Assembly (NCBI RefSeq): GCF_017488845.2 | Contig: NZ_CP083370.1 | Coordinates: forward strand, 124,001 to 188,000 | Length of the DNA stretch: 64,000 nucleotides | Origin: Ensifer canadensis | GTDB taxonomy: Bacteria > Pseudomonadota > Alphaproteobacteria > Rhizobiales > Rhizobiaceae | Direction: 5' to 3' | Shown here: in pieces, positions 1 through 9,769 of the stretch | Layout of the letters: the number at the start of each line of letters is the position of its first letter | Numbering within the stretch: position 1 is the stretch's first letter | The notes under the pieces: model-generated | What the model saw: only the letters and a program-made list of their open reading frames with translations | Told to the model about the DNA's origin: nothing | Databases searched by the model: none | Made by a program: the position numbers and the translations under genes

Positions 1-15
1 CGACAAGCGCTTTCA
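1..15 (-). CDS. start of a gene running off the left edge
   Basis: On the minus strand an ATG at 15-13 follows an AAGGAG ribosome binding site with a good spacing of seven bases. Only five codons (MKALV) lie inside the window, so the product cannot be named. It points the same way as the acyl-CoA ligase gene to its right and would be the next gene downstream of it, after a terminator-like hairpin. Confidence 0.5.
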
Positions 16-85
16 TCGCGGGGCTCCTTGTGTCGGACATTCGCCTGCGTAGCTATTCGCTTTGCATTGTCCAAATCAAGCCCGC

Positions 86-108
86 AAAACCGCCGGGATG
101 GCGGTTTT
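86..108 (-). terminator. hairpin downstream of fadD
   Basis: AAAACCGCC and GGCGGTTTT form a perfect nine-base-pair stem around a five-base loop. The A and T tracts at the stem base would give a U-rich tail on either strand. It sits 37 bases after the acyl-CoA ligase stop codon and fits a factor-independent terminator. Confidence 0.7.
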
Positions 109-144
109 CAGGATTTTTTAAATCGTTTTAAGTCGAGGCTGGCC

Positions 145-1845
145 CTAGCCCCGGAGGTCCTTGCGCAGGATCTTGCCGACATTGGTTTTCGGCAACTCGG
201 TGCGGAACTCGACGAAGCGCGGCCGCTTGTAGTTGGTGAGATTGGCCGCGCAATGCCGCTTGACGTCCTCTTCGGTCAGGTCAGGATCCTTGCGCACGAC
301 GAACAGCTTGACGGCTTCGCCCGAATGTTCGTCCGGAACGCCGATCGCCGCGCATTCGAGAATGCCGGGATGGGTCATCGCCACTTCCTCGATCTCGTTA
401 GGGAAGACGTTGAAGCCCGAAACCAGGATCATGTCCTTCTTGCGATCGACGATCTTGACGAGGCCGGCGGGGTTTATGAAGCCGATATCGCCGGAGCGGA
501 AGAAACCGTCGGGCGAAATCGCCTTGGCGGTTTCGTCCGGACGCTGCCAGTAACCGGCCATGACCTGCGGCCCGCGAATGCAGATTTCGCCGACGTCGCC
601 GATCGCCAGGGTGTTGCCCTGGTCGTCGCGGATCTCAACCTCGGTCGAAGGGATCGGAAAGCCGATCGTGCCGGTGAACTCGGTCGAGTCGAGAAGGTTG
701 GCGGTGGCGACCGGCGACGTCTCGGAAAGCCCGTAGCCTTCGGCGATCGGGCACCCCGTCATCTTCTGCCAGCGCTCTGCCACCGGTCTTTGGATGGCCA
801 TGCCGCCGCCGAAGGTGAGCATCAGCGACGAGAAGTCGAGCTTCTGGAATTCGGGGTTGTTCATCAGCGCATTGAACAGCGTGTTGAGACCCGGGAAGAT
901 GTTGGTCTTGTACTTGCCGAGCTCCTTGACGAAGCCGGGAATGTCGCGTGGGTTGGGGATCAGGATGTTGTTGCCGCCGGTGGCAAGGCCCATCAGCGAG
1001 TTCACCGTCAGCGCGAAGATATGGTAGAGCGGCAGAGCGCACATGAAGACGAGACTGTCCGGCCGCGGACGCGAGCGGAACGCCGTGTCGAACCAGATTT
1101 CCATCTGCGCCATGTTCGACAAAAGGTTGGAATGGGTGAGCGTCGCCCCTTTGGAAATACCCGTGGTGCCGCCGGTATATTGCAGGAAAGCGACATCGCT
1201 CGGCGCCACATTGGGTTTGGTCAGCTTCAGGCGGCCACCTTCGGCGAGCACGGACTTGAAGGAATGATGGCCGGGGATCGACCAGGCGGGCACGAGCTTC
1301 TTCACCCGGCGCACGATCAGATTGACGATCGTGCCCTTGAAGCCGAGCATGTCGCCCATCGTGGCGACCACCACATGCTTGATGCTGGTCTTGGCCGCAA
1401 CCTGCTGGACCGTATGAGCGAAGTTCTCAAGCACGAAGATCGCCTTGGCGCCGGAATCGACGAGCTGATGTTCCAGTTCGCGCGGCGTGTAGAGCGGGTT
1501 GACGTTCACGACCGTGAATCCTGCCCTCAGAATGCCGAAAACGATAACAGGGTTCTGCAGGATGTTCGGCATCATCACCGCGACGCGGTCGCCCTTCGAC
1601 AGCCCGCGCGCCTGCAGCCAGGCGCCGATCTTGGCGGATTCGGCATTGAGCTCGGAGAAGGTCAGCGATTTGCCCATGCAGGTAAAGGCGAAGCGGCGCG
1701 AGTAGCGCGCGACGGCATGGTCGAAGAAGTCGCCGATCGATTTGTAGGGCAGAGGGCCGATTTCGGCGGCAATGCCCGGCGGATAGGACTTCAGCCAGAT
1801 CTTCTCCGGGCTGATGCCTGTTGGTTGCGTGTTGAGTTCCGCCAT
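145..1845 (-). CDS. fadD: long-chain fatty-acid-CoA ligase
   Basis: This 566-residue protein belongs to the ANL (adenylate-forming) superfamily and should activate fatty acids to acyl-CoA through an acyl-adenylate. The AMP-binding P-loop YTGGTTGISKGA lies near residue 220. Further on come GYGLSETSP, the hinge motif RSGDIG followed by VDRKKDMI, and the C-terminal catalytic lysine region GKILRKDLRG. I chose the ATG at 1845 (MAELNTQ) because GGGAGAGAGG lies just before it; an ATG eight codons upstream lacks such a site. A TTGACGT/ACGTCAA palindrome lies about 135 bp upstream and is shared with two other acyl-CoA-related genes in the window. Substrate chain length cannot be read from the sequence. 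Confidence 0.92.
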   Translation of the reverse strand: MAELNTQPTGISPEKIWLKSYPPGIAAEIGPLPYKSIGDFFDHAVARYSRRFAFTCMGKSLTFSELNAESAKIGAWLQARGLSKGDRVAVMMPNILQNPVIVFGILRAGFTVVNVNPLYTPRELEHQLVDSGAKAIFVLENFAHTVQQVAAKTSIKHVVVATMGDMLGFKGTIVNLIVRRVKKLVPAWSIPGHHSFKSVLAEGGRLKLTKPNVAPSDVAFLQYTGGTTGISKGATLTHSNLLSNMAQMEIWFDTAFRSRPRPDSLVFMCALPLYHIFALTVNSLMGLATGGNNILIPNPRDIPGFVKELGKYKTNIFPGLNTLFNALMNNPEFQKLDFSSLMLTFGGGMAIQRPVAERWQKMTGCPIAEGYGLSETSPVATANLLDSTEFTGTIGFPIPSTEVEIRDDQGNTLAIGDVGEICIRGPQVMAGYWQRPDETAKAISPDGFFRSGDIGFINPAGLVKIVDRKKDMILVSGFNVFPNEIEEVAMTHPGILECAAIGVPDEHSGEAVKLFVVRKDPDLTEEDVKRHCAANLTNYKRPRFVEFRTELPKTNVGKILRKDLRG

Positions 1846-1978
1846 GACCTCTCTCCCTCTGGTCGCCACAGGCTAGCCTTGCTTGCGGCCAAAGAAGTAA
1901 CCCTCCCGGTCTTCTCTTGCCGATGAAGATGATGCTTTTACGACACCTCTTCAAGCCGAGATTCGGGATTATATAACT

Positions 1979-1994
1979 TTGACGTAAACGTCAA
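1979..1994. promoter_or_regulatory. palindromic operator upstream of fadD
   Basis: Seven-base arms TTGACGT and ACGTCAA flank an AA spacer. The same core, within longer arms, occurs at 17588-17613 and 52058-52083. It resembles the spaced palindromes bound by LiuR-type MerR regulators of acyl-CoA catabolism, but no such regulator gene lies in this window, so the binding protein is inferred. Confidence 0.65.
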
Positions 1995-2189
1995 CTCAGC
2001 GAACAGTTAGCCGGTCTGCTTCACCAGCGTGTGAAAAAGTATGATGAGTGCCGCAAAGCCTTTGCCAGCCGGGTTTAAAGCCTGTATTGCATTGCAGCAT
2101 ATCCCCGTCGGAAACCGTCCGATACCACGCCGCCAGCACCCCACAGATTTGTTCCGCTGTTCGAGGCCGAACGACACAGGTCATTGCTC

Positions 2190-3413
2190 ATGTGTGACGA
2201 AGCCTATTCTTCTGCCGTCGATTCGCGCCGAAGCCGCATCTCTGTTGCCGAGGTTGCGCTCGCCGTTGGCGGGTTCGGCATCGGTACGGGCGAATTCGCC
2301 ATCATGGGCCTGCTGCCGCAAGTGGCCGATGACGTCGGCGTTTCGGTGCCGCGCGCCGGCGCCGTCATCAGCGCCTATGCACTCGGCGTCGTCGTCGGCG
2401 CACCGTTGATCGCGGTGCTTGCGGCGCGGTTTTCCCGCTTTCGGGTGCTCTTGGTGCTGATGCTGCTGTTTGCGATCGGCAATTTCGCAAGCGCCATCGC
2501 ACCGGATTTCTACACGCTGGTTGCCGCGCGCTTCTTTGCCGGTCTTCCGCACGGTGCCTATTTCGGTGTGGCGGCGCTCGTGGCTGCAGGGCTGGCTGCA
2601 CCCAACCAGCGGGCGCGTGCCGTCGGGCGCGTGATGATGGGCCTGACGATCGCGACCCTGTTCGGAACGCCGCTCGTTGCCTGGTTCGGTCAGGCGCTCG
2701 GATGGCGGTCGGCCTTCGCCATTGTCGGCGGCATCAGCCTTCTGACCATTGCGCTCACCTGGTCCTACGTGCCGCGCGACAAGGGCAATCCGCAGGCGAC
2801 GCCGCTGCGCGAGCTTGGCGCCCTGGGCAAGCTGCAGGTGTGGCTGATGCTCGGCATCTGCGCCATCGGCTGCGGCGGCATGTTCGCCGTCTTCAGCTAC
2901 ATCGCTCCGGCATTGACGGACGTCGCAGGCGTTTCCGTGGCGAACGTGCCGATCATGCTGTCGGTGTTTGGCGCCGGGATGATCCTCGGCAACATCGTCG
3001 GCTCCAGGCTCGCCGATTGGGCGCTGCTGCCGGCGATCGGCATCGCGCTTGCCTTCAATATCTTCGCTTATGTGCTGTTCTATTTCACCATGGGCAATCC
3101 GTGGATCGCCATCGTCAACGTCTTGTTCATCGGCGGCGGCTTTGCCGTCGTACCGGGTGTGCAGACCCGACTTATGGACGTGTCGGGCGAGGCGCAGACA
3201 CTTGCCGCAGCACTCAGCCATTCCGCCTTCAACCTCGCCAATGCGCTCGGCGCCTGGCTTGGCGGCTGGTCCATTGCCGCTGGCTATGGTTGGACTTCGA
3301 CTGGTCTGGTCGGTGCCGTCATGGGGGTTGCCGGTTTCGGTATCTTCCTCGCATCGGTTTTCGTCGATCGCGCCGAGACGACCAAGCGGGCGGCGATACG
3401 TGCGGCAGAATGA
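2190..3413 (+). CDS. MFS transporter, AraJ-like drug/sugar exporter family
   Basis: This 407-residue inner-membrane protein has about twelve hydrophobic segments. The first helix region GFGIGTGEFAIMGLLPQ and the loop between helices 2 and 3 (AARFSRFRVLLV) match the DHA1 branch of the major facilitator superfamily, which exports drugs, sugars or arabinose-like compounds with protons. I prefer the ATG at 2190, nine bases after AGG; a TTG two codons upstream is possible. It is divergent from fadD and transcribed alone. The substrate is unknown. A second, broken member of the same family lies at 14779. Confidence 0.85.
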   Translation: MCDEAYSSAVDSRRSRISVAEVALAVGGFGIGTGEFAIMGLLPQVADDVGVSVPRAGAVISAYALGVVVGAPLIAVLAARFSRFRVLLVLMLLFAIGNFASAIAPDFYTLVAARFFAGLPHGAYFGVAALVAAGLAAPNQRARAVGRVMMGLTIATLFGTPLVAWFGQALGWRSAFAIVGGISLLTIALTWSYVPRDKGNPQATPLRELGALGKLQVWLMLGICAIGCGGMFAVFSYIAPALTDVAGVSVANVPIMLSVFGAGMILGNIVGSRLADWALLPAIGIALAFNIFAYVLFYFTMGNPWIAIVNVLFIGGGFAVVPGVQTRLMDVSGEAQTLAAALSHSAFNLANALGAWLGGWSIAAGYGWTSTGLVGAVMGVAGFGIFLASVFVDRAETTKRAAIRAAE

Positions 3414-3530
3414 CTTCTGCCATCAAATGAAGCCTGAGAGCTTGCGCGCCGCTAAATTTTTCTGTCATGTCCCGCCGCTAGCGTCGGCTGTGGCCCCGAA
3501 ACTACCGTAAACCGGGGGCATGGGGGCGGC

Positions 3531-3640
3531 ACTGCATAATTTTGCGCTTAAATCGGATCGATTTAAGCGCAAAATTATGCATCAGATCCTGGTACAGCGA
3601 CCTTTGCACGTCTTTGTGGGAGACGCGCGGCACTGTACAG
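3531..3640 (+). repeat. two-palindrome intergenic element, copy A1 (RIME-like)
   Basis: A perfect 23-bp inverted repeat with a three-base loop (3533-3581; arms begin TGCATAATTTTGCGC) is followed by a second palindrome (3593-3637) that starts TACAGCGACC and ends GGCACTGTA. Size and architecture match the rhizobial mosaic element RIME1. Other copies are at 15808, 17849, 28343, 50020 and 58205, with a half copy at 39278. Confidence 0.85.
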
Positions 3641-3687
3641 GCTGGCAAGGCCTCGGGTTTGTTGTAAGGTCGTCTGGAGACGGAGGA

Positions 3688-4854
3688 ATGTTGGTGCAGT
3701 TGGGCAATCGCGAACGAGAAAACCTTCCCGTAGAGCCGCGACTCTTCGGGCATGCGGCGGCGTCGCGCTCGGCTCTGGTTGGTCCGATCACCGCTGCGCG
3801 CTGGATGCTCGTCTTCGTGCTTCTGGCCGGCGTCTATTTCTTCCACGGCTTCCTCGTCCCGGTTCTGGCTGCTGTCGTCATCGGTTTTGCCAGCTGGCCG
3901 ATTTATCGCCGCCTGCTGGCGGCCGTCGGCGGCAACCGCACACTGGCGGCGACCATTGCCATTATCTGCGTCGTCGCCTTCATCGTCGTGCCGATCTCGG
4001 TCGCTGCCGTCTACGCGGTCGACGAAGTGCGCGACTGGCTGGTCTGGGCGGTTGAAACCAATGCCAACGGCGCCGGCGTGCCCGTCTGGCTGACCTCGAT
4101 CCCCGTCGCCGGTGCCTGGCTCGGCGAGCAGTGGGTCAAATATGTCGGCCATCCCGGAGCGCTCGGCGAACTGGTGCAGCTCGTCAGCGGCTCCAACATC
4201 GGCAATATCTATCGCGGCGTGCTGGTCATCGGCGCGTCGGCGTTTCACGCCTTCCTGACGCTGCTCTTCATGCTGATCACGCTGTTCTTCGTCTATCGCG
4301 ACGGACACTCCTTCTCCAAGCAGCTCGATCATCTCGGCGAACGCATCTTCCCGATGCGCTGGGAACGGCTGTCGCGCGTGGTGCCGCTGACGATCAGCTC
4401 GACGGTGACGGGCATGGGCATCATCGCCATCGGCGAGGGCATCGTGCTCGGCGTCGCCTATTGGCTGGCCGGCGTTCCCTCGCCGGTCACGCTCGGCATC
4501 ATCACCGGCCTGATGGCGCTGATCCCCGGCGGTGCGCCGCTCTGCTTCACGCTGGTTTCCGTCTATCTCGTCGCCAGCGGCTCGCCGGTCCAGGGCATTG
4601 CGCTGTTTGCCTGGGGCACGACCGAACTCTTCATCGTCGACAAGACGTTGCGTCCGCGCCTTGTCGGCGGCCCGATCAAGCTGCCGTTCCTGCCGACCTT
4701 CTTCGGCCTCGTCGGCGGCGTGAAGACCATGGGCTTTCTCGGTCTGTTCGTCGGTCCGGTGCTGATGGCACTGCTCGTCGCCATCTGGCGCGAGTGGATG
4801 CGCGAAGTGACCACCGAAGCGGCACCCACCGTAAGCCCGATCATCAAGGGCTAG
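3688..4854 (+). CDS. AI-2E/PerM family membrane protein
   Basis: This 388-residue protein has about eight transmembrane segments and a large central loop, typical of the AI-2E exporter / PerM permease family (PF01594). Family features include the N-terminal hydrophobic pair after LVGPITAARW, the segment GIVLGVAYWLAGVPSP, the motif PGGAPLCFTL, and the C-terminal GLFVGPVLMALL. Members are permeases of varied or unknown substrate, and the AI-2 role holds for few of them. ATG 3688 has GGAGA seven bases upstream; a GTG at 3694, seven bases after GGAGG, is nearly as likely. The open frame extends upstream into repeat A1, which is not coding. Confidence 0.82.
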   Translation: MLVQLGNRERENLPVEPRLFGHAAASRSALVGPITAARWMLVFVLLAGVYFFHGFLVPVLAAVVIGFASWPIYRRLLAAVGGNRTLAATIAIICVVAFIVVPISVAAVYAVDEVRDWLVWAVETNANGAGVPVWLTSIPVAGAWLGEQWVKYVGHPGALGELVQLVSGSNIGNIYRGVLVIGASAFHAFLTLLFMLITLFFVYRDGHSFSKQLDHLGERIFPMRWERLSRVVPLTISSTVTGMGIIAIGEGIVLGVAYWLAGVPSPVTLGIITGLMALIPGGAPLCFTLVSVYLVASGSPVQGIALFAWGTTELFIVDKTLRPRLVGGPIKLPFLPTFFGLVGGVKTMGFLGLFVGPVLMALLVAIWREWMREVTTEAAPTVSPIIKG

Positions 4855-4858
4855 GGTT

Positions 4859-4957
4859 TTTCCAGCAAAGATGCGAAGCGGTTTTTCGCCAGGAAATGCG
4901 TAAAAACAAAGAGCTAAAGCGTTTCTGTTACTCAGTTTAAGTTGGAAACGCTCTGAC
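4859..4957 (+). repeat. intergenic repeat, family C
   Basis: This segment contains GATGCGAAGCGGTTTTTCGCC, AAAAACAAAGAGCTAAAGCG, and a terminal hairpin with GCGTTTC/GAAACGC arms. It parallels family B (27343, 31912) in the order of its pieces but is distinct in sequence. The terminal hairpin recurs alone at 37844-37885. Confidence 0.65.
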
Positions 4958-5093
4958 GCCACCAATCCGCCAGCCGCCTTCGGACGGTGGCAGTATCCTT
5001 ATCTTTTCCTTATGCGCGCGCGAAACCATCGCAATCGATAATTGACCCGCTGAGGGTGCATCATCCGGCCATAAACAGTTCCGGAGAATGCAC

Positions 5094-5177
5094 ATGTCCG
5101 ATTTCCTTTTTCTTGCCGCCGGTCTCGGCGGCCTTGTCGTGTTTGCGCTCTACGCGCGCACGCTCAGCCGGCTCTAG
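5094..5177 (+). CDS. 27-residue membrane peptide upstream of kdpF
   Basis: ATG 5094 follows GGAGA with a six-base gap and opens a frame of 27 codons, MSDFLFLAAGLG...YARTLSRL, ending in TAG at 5177. The peptide is one hydrophobic helix with a basic C-terminal tail. Its stop overlaps the AGGAGG ribosome binding site of kdpF, so the two are probably translated as a pair. It is the first frame of the kdp operon. It is not KdpF itself, which follows. It may be a second small subunit or stabiliser of the Kdp complex, or a leader peptide; neither is proven. Confidence 0.6.
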   Translation: MSDFLFLAAGLGGLVVFALYARTLSRL

Positions 5178-5186
5178 GAGGCGTCG

Positions 5187-5273
5187 ATGTTCGAAGCCTT
5201 CATTGGCCTCGCCGTCGCCTTTGCGCTCGCGGCCTATCTCATCGTGACCCTCGTTCGACCGGAACGGTTCTGA
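5187..5273 (+). CDS. kdpF: K+-transporting ATPase small subunit KdpF
   Basis: This 28-residue hydrophobic peptide starts at ATG 5187 after AGGAGG and ends ...LVRPERF. A single helix plus a PERF-type C-terminus, directly upstream of kdpA, is typical of KdpF, which binds and stabilises the KdpABC complex in the membrane. It is too short for most gene finders. The start is well supported by the ribosome binding site. Confidence 0.82.
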   Translation: MFEAFIGLAVAFALAAYLIVTLVRPERF

Positions 5274-5304
5274 TCGTTCAGCCGTATTTTGCGGAGAATT
5301 CCTC

Positions 5305-7014
5305 ATGTCTATTATCGGGTGGCTGCAGATCGGCCTCCTCTTTCTCGCCGTCTTCCTCGCGATCAAGCCATTGGGCCTTTACATGGCCCGGGTTTTCGCT
5401 GGCGAGCGCAACTTCCTCTCTCCGGTTCTCGGACCCGTCGAGCGTGGGCTCTATCTCGCGGCTGGCGTCGATGCTAGGAAGGAGCAGGGCTGGCTCGCCT
5501 ATACACTGTCGATGCTCGCCTTCAGCGCGGCCGGCTTCGCGCTTCTCTACGTCATCCTGCGCTTCCAGGGGTCGATGCCGCTGAACCCGCAGGGGTTTGC
5601 CAACGTCCCGCCAGACCTCGCCTTCAACACGGCGGTCAGCTTCCTCACCAACACCAACTGGCAGTCCTATGGCGGCGAGACCACCATGAGCCATTTCAGC
5701 CAGATGGCCGGCCTGACGGTGCAGAACTTCGTGTCGGCTGCAACGGGCATCGCCATCGCGCTTGCCGTCACCCGCGCCTTTGCCCGCTCCGGCGCCGCGA
5801 CACTCGGCAATTTCTGGGTCGATCTGACCCACTCGACCCTCTATGTGCTGCTGCCGCTGGCAGTTCTCGTTGCACTCGCTTTCGTCGCGATGGGTATGCC
5901 GCAGACGTTCCACGCTTCCGTCAGCGCCACCACGCTCGAGGGCGTGCAGCAGACGATCGCGCTTGGTCCGGTCGCAAGCCAGGAGGCGATCAAGCAGCTC
6001 GGCACCAATGGCGGCGGCTTCTTCAACGCCAATGCGGCGCACCCGTTCGAAAACCCGAGCGCGCTCAGCAACTACCTGTCGATCTTCGCGATGCTGTCGA
6101 TCACCTCGGCGCTGGTCTACACCTTCGGCCAGATAGTCGGTGACCGCCGCCAGGGCTGGGCCTTCATCGCTGCCATGGCAACGTTGCTGATCGCCGGTAT
6201 CGGCGTCATCTACTGGGCCGAAAGCTACGGCAACCCGATCCTGCACAGCCTCGGCCTCGAGGCGTCTCTCGGCAATATGGAAGGCAAGGAAGTCCGCTTC
6301 GGCCAAGCGATGTCGGCGGCTTATGCCGGCGTGACCACAGGCATTTCGACCGGTGCGGTCAACGGCATGCACGGCTCCTTCACCGGCATTGGCGGCCTTG
6401 TCCCCATGCTGCTGATCCAGCTTGGCGAAGTGCTGCCGGGCGGCGTCGGCTCCGGCCTTTACGGTATGGTCGTCTTCGCGATCCTCGCCGTCTTCGTCGC
6501 CGGCCTGATGGTCGGGCGCACGCCCGAACTGCTCGGTAAGAAGATCGAAGGCCGCGAGATGAAATACGCGATGCTGGCGATCCTCATCCTGCCCGCCTCG
6601 ATCCTCGGCTTCACCGCGATTTCTGCCGTCATGCCCTCGGCTGTCGCCAGCATCGGCACGTCAGGTCCGCATGGCCTGTCGGAAATCCTCTACGCCTATA
6701 CCTCTGCTACCGGCAACAACGGCTCCGCGTTTGGCGGCCTCTCGGCCAACACGCCCTGGTACAACACGACGCTCGGCTTCGCGATGCTGCTCGGCCGTTT
6801 CGCCTACGCGATACCGGTGCTGGCGATAGCCGGCTCAATCGCCGCCAAGACCCGCGTTCCGGCTTCCCAGGGAACCTTCCCGACGCACACGCCGCTCTTC
6901 GTCGGCCTGCTCATCGGCGTCATCCTCATCCTCGGCGGGCTGCAATATTTCCCGGCCCTCGCGCTTGGTCCCATCGTCGAGCAGTTCGCCATGCTCTCGG
7001 GCCAGACCTTCTGA
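5305..7014 (+). CDS. kdpA: potassium-transporting ATPase subunit A
   Basis: KdpA, 569 residues, is the K+ channel-like subunit of the KdpFABC pump, related to SKT transporters with four selectivity-filter loops. Visible filter segments are [30 protein letters not shown], the [15 protein letters not shown] region and the [12 protein letters not shown] region. Length is normal for the family. It is followed by kdpB after 11 bases, so subunits A, B and C are made from one transcript. Ribosome binding site GCGGAGAA precedes ATG 5305. Confidence 0.97.
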   Translation: MSIIGWLQIGLLFLAVFLAIKPLGLYMARVFAGERNFLSPVLGPVERGLYLAAGVDARKEQGWLAYTLSMLAFSAAGFALLYVILRFQGSMPLNPQGFANVPPDLAFNTAVSFLTNTNWQSYGGETTMSHFSQMAGLTVQNFVSAATGIAIALAVTRAFARSGAATLGNFWVDLTHSTLYVLLPLAVLVALAFVAMGMPQTFHASVSATTLEGVQQTIALGPVASQEAIKQLGTNGGGFFNANAAHPFENPSALSNYLSIFAMLSITSALVYTFGQIVGDRRQGWAFIAAMATLLIAGIGVIYWAESYGNPILHSLGLEASLGNMEGKEVRFGQAMSAAYAGVTTGISTGAVNGMHGSFTGIGGLVPMLLIQLGEVLPGGVGSGLYGMVVFAILAVFVAGLMVGRTPELLGKKIEGREMKYAMLAILILPASILGFTAISAVMPSAVASIGTSGPHGLSEILYAYTSATGNNGSAFGGLSANTPWYNTTLGFAMLLGRFAYAIPVLAIAGSIAAKTRVPASQGTFPTHTPLFVGLLIGVILILGGLQYFPALALGPIVEQFAMLSGQTF

Positions 7015-7025
7015 AGGAACAGACA

Positions 7026-9152
7026 ATGTCTTCGAAACCCGTCGCCCCAAGCCTTCTCGACCCGGCGATCCTGCTACCGGCCTTCAAGGCCGCATTCACC
7101 AAGCTCGACCCGCGCCAGCTTGTCCGCAACCCGGTGATCTTCGTCACCGAGGTGGTGGCAGCCATGGTCACGGTCTTCTTCATTCGCGATCTTGCGACTG
7201 GAACCGGCACGCCGCTGTTTTCGGGCCAGATTGCCGCCTGGCTGTGGTTCACGGTGCTGTTTGCCACCTTCGCCGAAGCGGTCGCCGAAGGACGCGGCAA
7301 GGCGCAGGCCGACAGCCTGCGCCGCACCAAGTCCGAACTGACGGCCCGCAAGCTTGTCTCGGCCGAAGGCAGGGAAACGCAGACCATTCCGGCGACATCG
7401 CTGAAGGTCGGCGATCTCGTGCTGGTCGAAGCCGGGGAACTGATCCCCGGCGACGGCGACGTCGTCGAGGGTGTCGCCTCGGTCAACGAAAGCGCCATCA
7501 CCGGCGAATCCGCACCCGTCATCCGTGAGTCCGGCGGCGACCGCTCCGCCGTCACCGGCGGCACGCAGGTGCTGTCCGACTGGATCAAGATGCGCATCGG
7601 CACGGCGCCCGGCGACACCTTCGTCGACCGCATGATCGCGCTCATCGAAGGCGCGCAGCGCCAGAAGACCCCGAACGAGATCGCGCTCTCTATCCTGCTC
7701 TCGGGCCTGACGCTGGTCTTCCTGGTCGCCGTCGTGACACTCTGGGGTCTTGCCGGCTACTCCGGCACGGTTCTGTCGGTCACGGTTCTTGCAGCCCTGC
7801 TCGTCACGCTGATCCCGACCACCATCGGCGGCCTGCTGTCGGCCATCGGCATCGCCGGTATGGACCGGCTGGTGCGGTTCAACGTCATCGCCACATCCGG
7901 CCGCGCCGTCGAGGCGGCTGGCGACGTCGATACGCTGCTGCTCGACAAGACAGGCACGATCACCTTCGGCAACCGCATGGCCGCCAACTTCATGCCGGTC
8001 CCCGGCGTGACGGATGCCGAGCTTGCCGATGCCGCGCTGCTGGCAAGCCTTGCCGATGAGACCCCCGAGGGCCGCTCGATTGCCGCCCTTGCGACCGGCG
8101 AATTCGGTCGTCAGACGCCAGCCGTATCGCTGCCAGCTTCCGACAAGCAGACGAGCCGCGAGGTTGTGGCTCTGGCTGTCGGTGGCGGCTCGGTTCAAAC
8201 AGGTGCCTTGGCAATTGATGCCGTCGTGCCCTTTGCCGCCGAAACGAGACTGTCGGGCGTCGATTTCGGCGGACGCCGGCTGCGCAAGGGCGCCGTGGAT
8301 TCGATCCTGAAGTTTGCAGGCGTTCGCGACGAGAACGTGCCGGCCGAATTCCGCCGTGCCGTCGACCAGGTCGCGCGCACCGGCGGCACGCCGCTTGCCG
8401 TTGCGGACGGCAATCGCCTGCTCGGCGTCATCCACCTCAAGGACGTGGTCAAGCCTGGCATCAAGGAGCGCTTCGCGGCACTGCGTGCCATGGGGATACG
8501 CACCGTGATGGTGACCGGCGATAACCCGGTAACGGCAGCGGCAATCGCCTCGGAAGCCGGCGTCGACGATTTCCTCGCCGAAGCGACACCGGAAGACAAG
8601 CTCGGCTATATCCGCAAGGAACAGCAGGGCGGCCGATTGATTGCCATGTGCGGCGACGGCACCAACGACGCGCCGGCGCTGGCCCAGGCCGATGTCGGCG
8701 TGGCGATGCAGACCGGCACGCAGGCGGCGCGCGAGGCGGCCAACATGGTCGATCTCGATTCCAGCCCGACAAAGCTCATCGAGATCGTCGAGATCGGCAA
8801 GCAACTGTTGATGACGCGCGGCTCGCTGACGACCTTCTCGGTCGCCAACGACGTGGCAAAATACTTCGCCATCATCCCGGCGCTGTTCATCACCACCTAT
8901 CCGGCGCTGGCCGCGCTCAACATCATGGGGCTGTCGTCACCGCAATCGGCAATCCTGTCAGCGGTCATCTTCAATGCCTTGATCATCGTCGCGCTCATCC
9001 CGCTGGCGCTGAAGGGCGTCAAGTATCGCCCGGTCGGCGCCGCAGCACTCCTGCGCCGCAACCTGCTGGTCTATGGCCTCGGCGGCCTCCTGCTGCCCTT
9101 TGCCGGCATCAAGCTCGTCGACGTCGTCGTCTCTGCTCTCAATCTGGTGTAA
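7026..9152 (+). CDS. kdpB: potassium-transporting P-type ATPase subunit B
   Basis: KdpB, 708 residues, is the P-type ATPase that energises K+ uptake. It carries the phosphorylation motif DKTGTIT with Asp near residue 307, the actuator motif ITGES, the nucleotide-binding and hinge motif [20 protein letters not shown], and the membrane segments expected for subfamily IA. Length is slightly above the 680-690 residues usual in enterics. It overlaps no neighbour; kdpC begins two bases after its stop. Confidence 0.97.
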   Translation: MSSKPVAPSLLDPAILLPAFKAAFTKLDPRQLVRNPVIFVTEVVAAMVTVFFIRDLATGTGTPLFSGQIAAWLWFTVLFATFAEAVAEGRGKAQADSLRRTKSELTARKLVSAEGRETQTIPATSLKVGDLVLVEAGELIPGDGDVVEGVASVNESAITGESAPVIRESGGDRSAVTGGTQVLSDWIKMRIGTAPGDTFVDRMIALIEGAQRQKTPNEIALSILLSGLTLVFLVAVVTLWGLAGYSGTVLSVTVLAALLVTLIPTTIGGLLSAIGIAGMDRLVRFNVIATSGRAVEAAGDVDTLLLDKTGTITFGNRMAANFMPVPGVTDAELADAALLASLADETPEGRSIAALATGEFGRQTPAVSLPASDKQTSREVVALAVGGGSVQTGALAIDAVVPFAAETRLSGVDFGGRRLRKGAVDSILKFAGVRDENVPAEFRRAVDQVARTGGTPLAVADGNRLLGVIHLKDVVKPGIKERFAALRAMGIRTVMVTGDNPVTAAAIASEAGVDDFLAEATPEDKLGYIRKEQQGGRLIAMCGDGTNDAPALAQADVGVAMQTGTQAAREAANMVDLDSSPTKLIEIVEIGKQLLMTRGSLTTFSVANDVAKYFAIIPALFITTYPALAALNIMGLSSPQSAILSAVIFNALIIVALIPLALKGVKYRPVGAAALLRRNLLVYGLGGLLLPFAGIKLVDVVVSALNLV

Positions 9153-9154
9153 TC

Positions 9155-9724
9155 ATGTTGAACCAACTTCGTCCCGCAATCGTCATGGCCTTGTTGCTGA
9201 CTGCGATCACCGGCCTTGCATATCCCTTCGCGATCACCGGCGTTGCCCAGGCATTGATGCCGGCGCAGGCCAATGGCAGCCTGATCCGCATCGATGGCGC
9301 GATCGTCGGCTCCGATCTGATCGGGCAGAACTTCACCGCCGACAAATATTTCTGGCCGCGCCCCTCCGCGACCGGGCCCGAAGCCTACAACGCCGGCGGC
9401 TCGACCGGATCCAACCTCGGCCCGACCTCGGTCAAACTGAAGGACCGGGTTGCCGCCGACGTCGAGAAGCTGCGCGCCAGCGGTATAACAGGCGAGATCG
9501 CCGCCGATGGCGGCACCGCGTCCGGCTCCGGCCTCGATCCGCATATTTCGCCGGCTTTCGCCCGCGAGCAGGTGTCCCGTGTTGCCAAGGCCCGCGGGTT
9601 TGCGGAAGCCGACGTGGCGAGCCTGGTCGAACAGGCGACGGAAGGTCGTCTGCTCGGGATCATAGGCGAGCCGCGCGTCAATGTGCTAGAACTCAACCTC
9701 GCTCTGGATGCCCGGAGAAGCTGA
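9155..9724 (+). CDS. kdpC: potassium-transporting ATPase subunit C
   Basis: KdpC, 189 residues, has one N-terminal transmembrane helix ([19 protein letters not shown]) and a periplasmic domain with the family signature [32 protein letters not shown] and [22 protein letters not shown]. It assembles KdpA and KdpB and raises K+ affinity. The start ATG 9155 lies two bases after the kdpB stop, which indicates translational coupling. Confidence 0.96.
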   Translation: MLNQLRPAIVMALLLTAITGLAYPFAITGVAQALMPAQANGSLIRIDGAIVGSDLIGQNFTADKYFWPRPSATGPEAYNAGGSTGSNLGPTSVKLKDRVAADVEKLRASGITGEIAADGGTASGSGLDPHISPAFAREQVSRVAKARGFAEADVASLVEQATEGRLLGIIGEPRVNVLELNLALDARRS

Positions 9725-9769
9725 GTGTGAAGCCTGAGATGCGGCCAGAGACGCTGCCAGAGACCCTGA

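Noticed and set aside
28..1926. Long open frame opposite fadD (632 codons)
   Set aside because: It is the mirror of a strongly supported gene in high-GC DNA and has low-complexity Arg/Asp/His content with no motif or ribosome binding site.
3520..3687. N-terminal extension of the AI-2E family frame
   Set aside because: The first codons are encoded by repeat A1 and would make no family-like residues; good ribosome binding sites lie at 3676-3686.
7074..8804. 576-codon frame opposite kdpB
   Set aside because: Shadow of kdpB, which has all P-type ATPase motifs.
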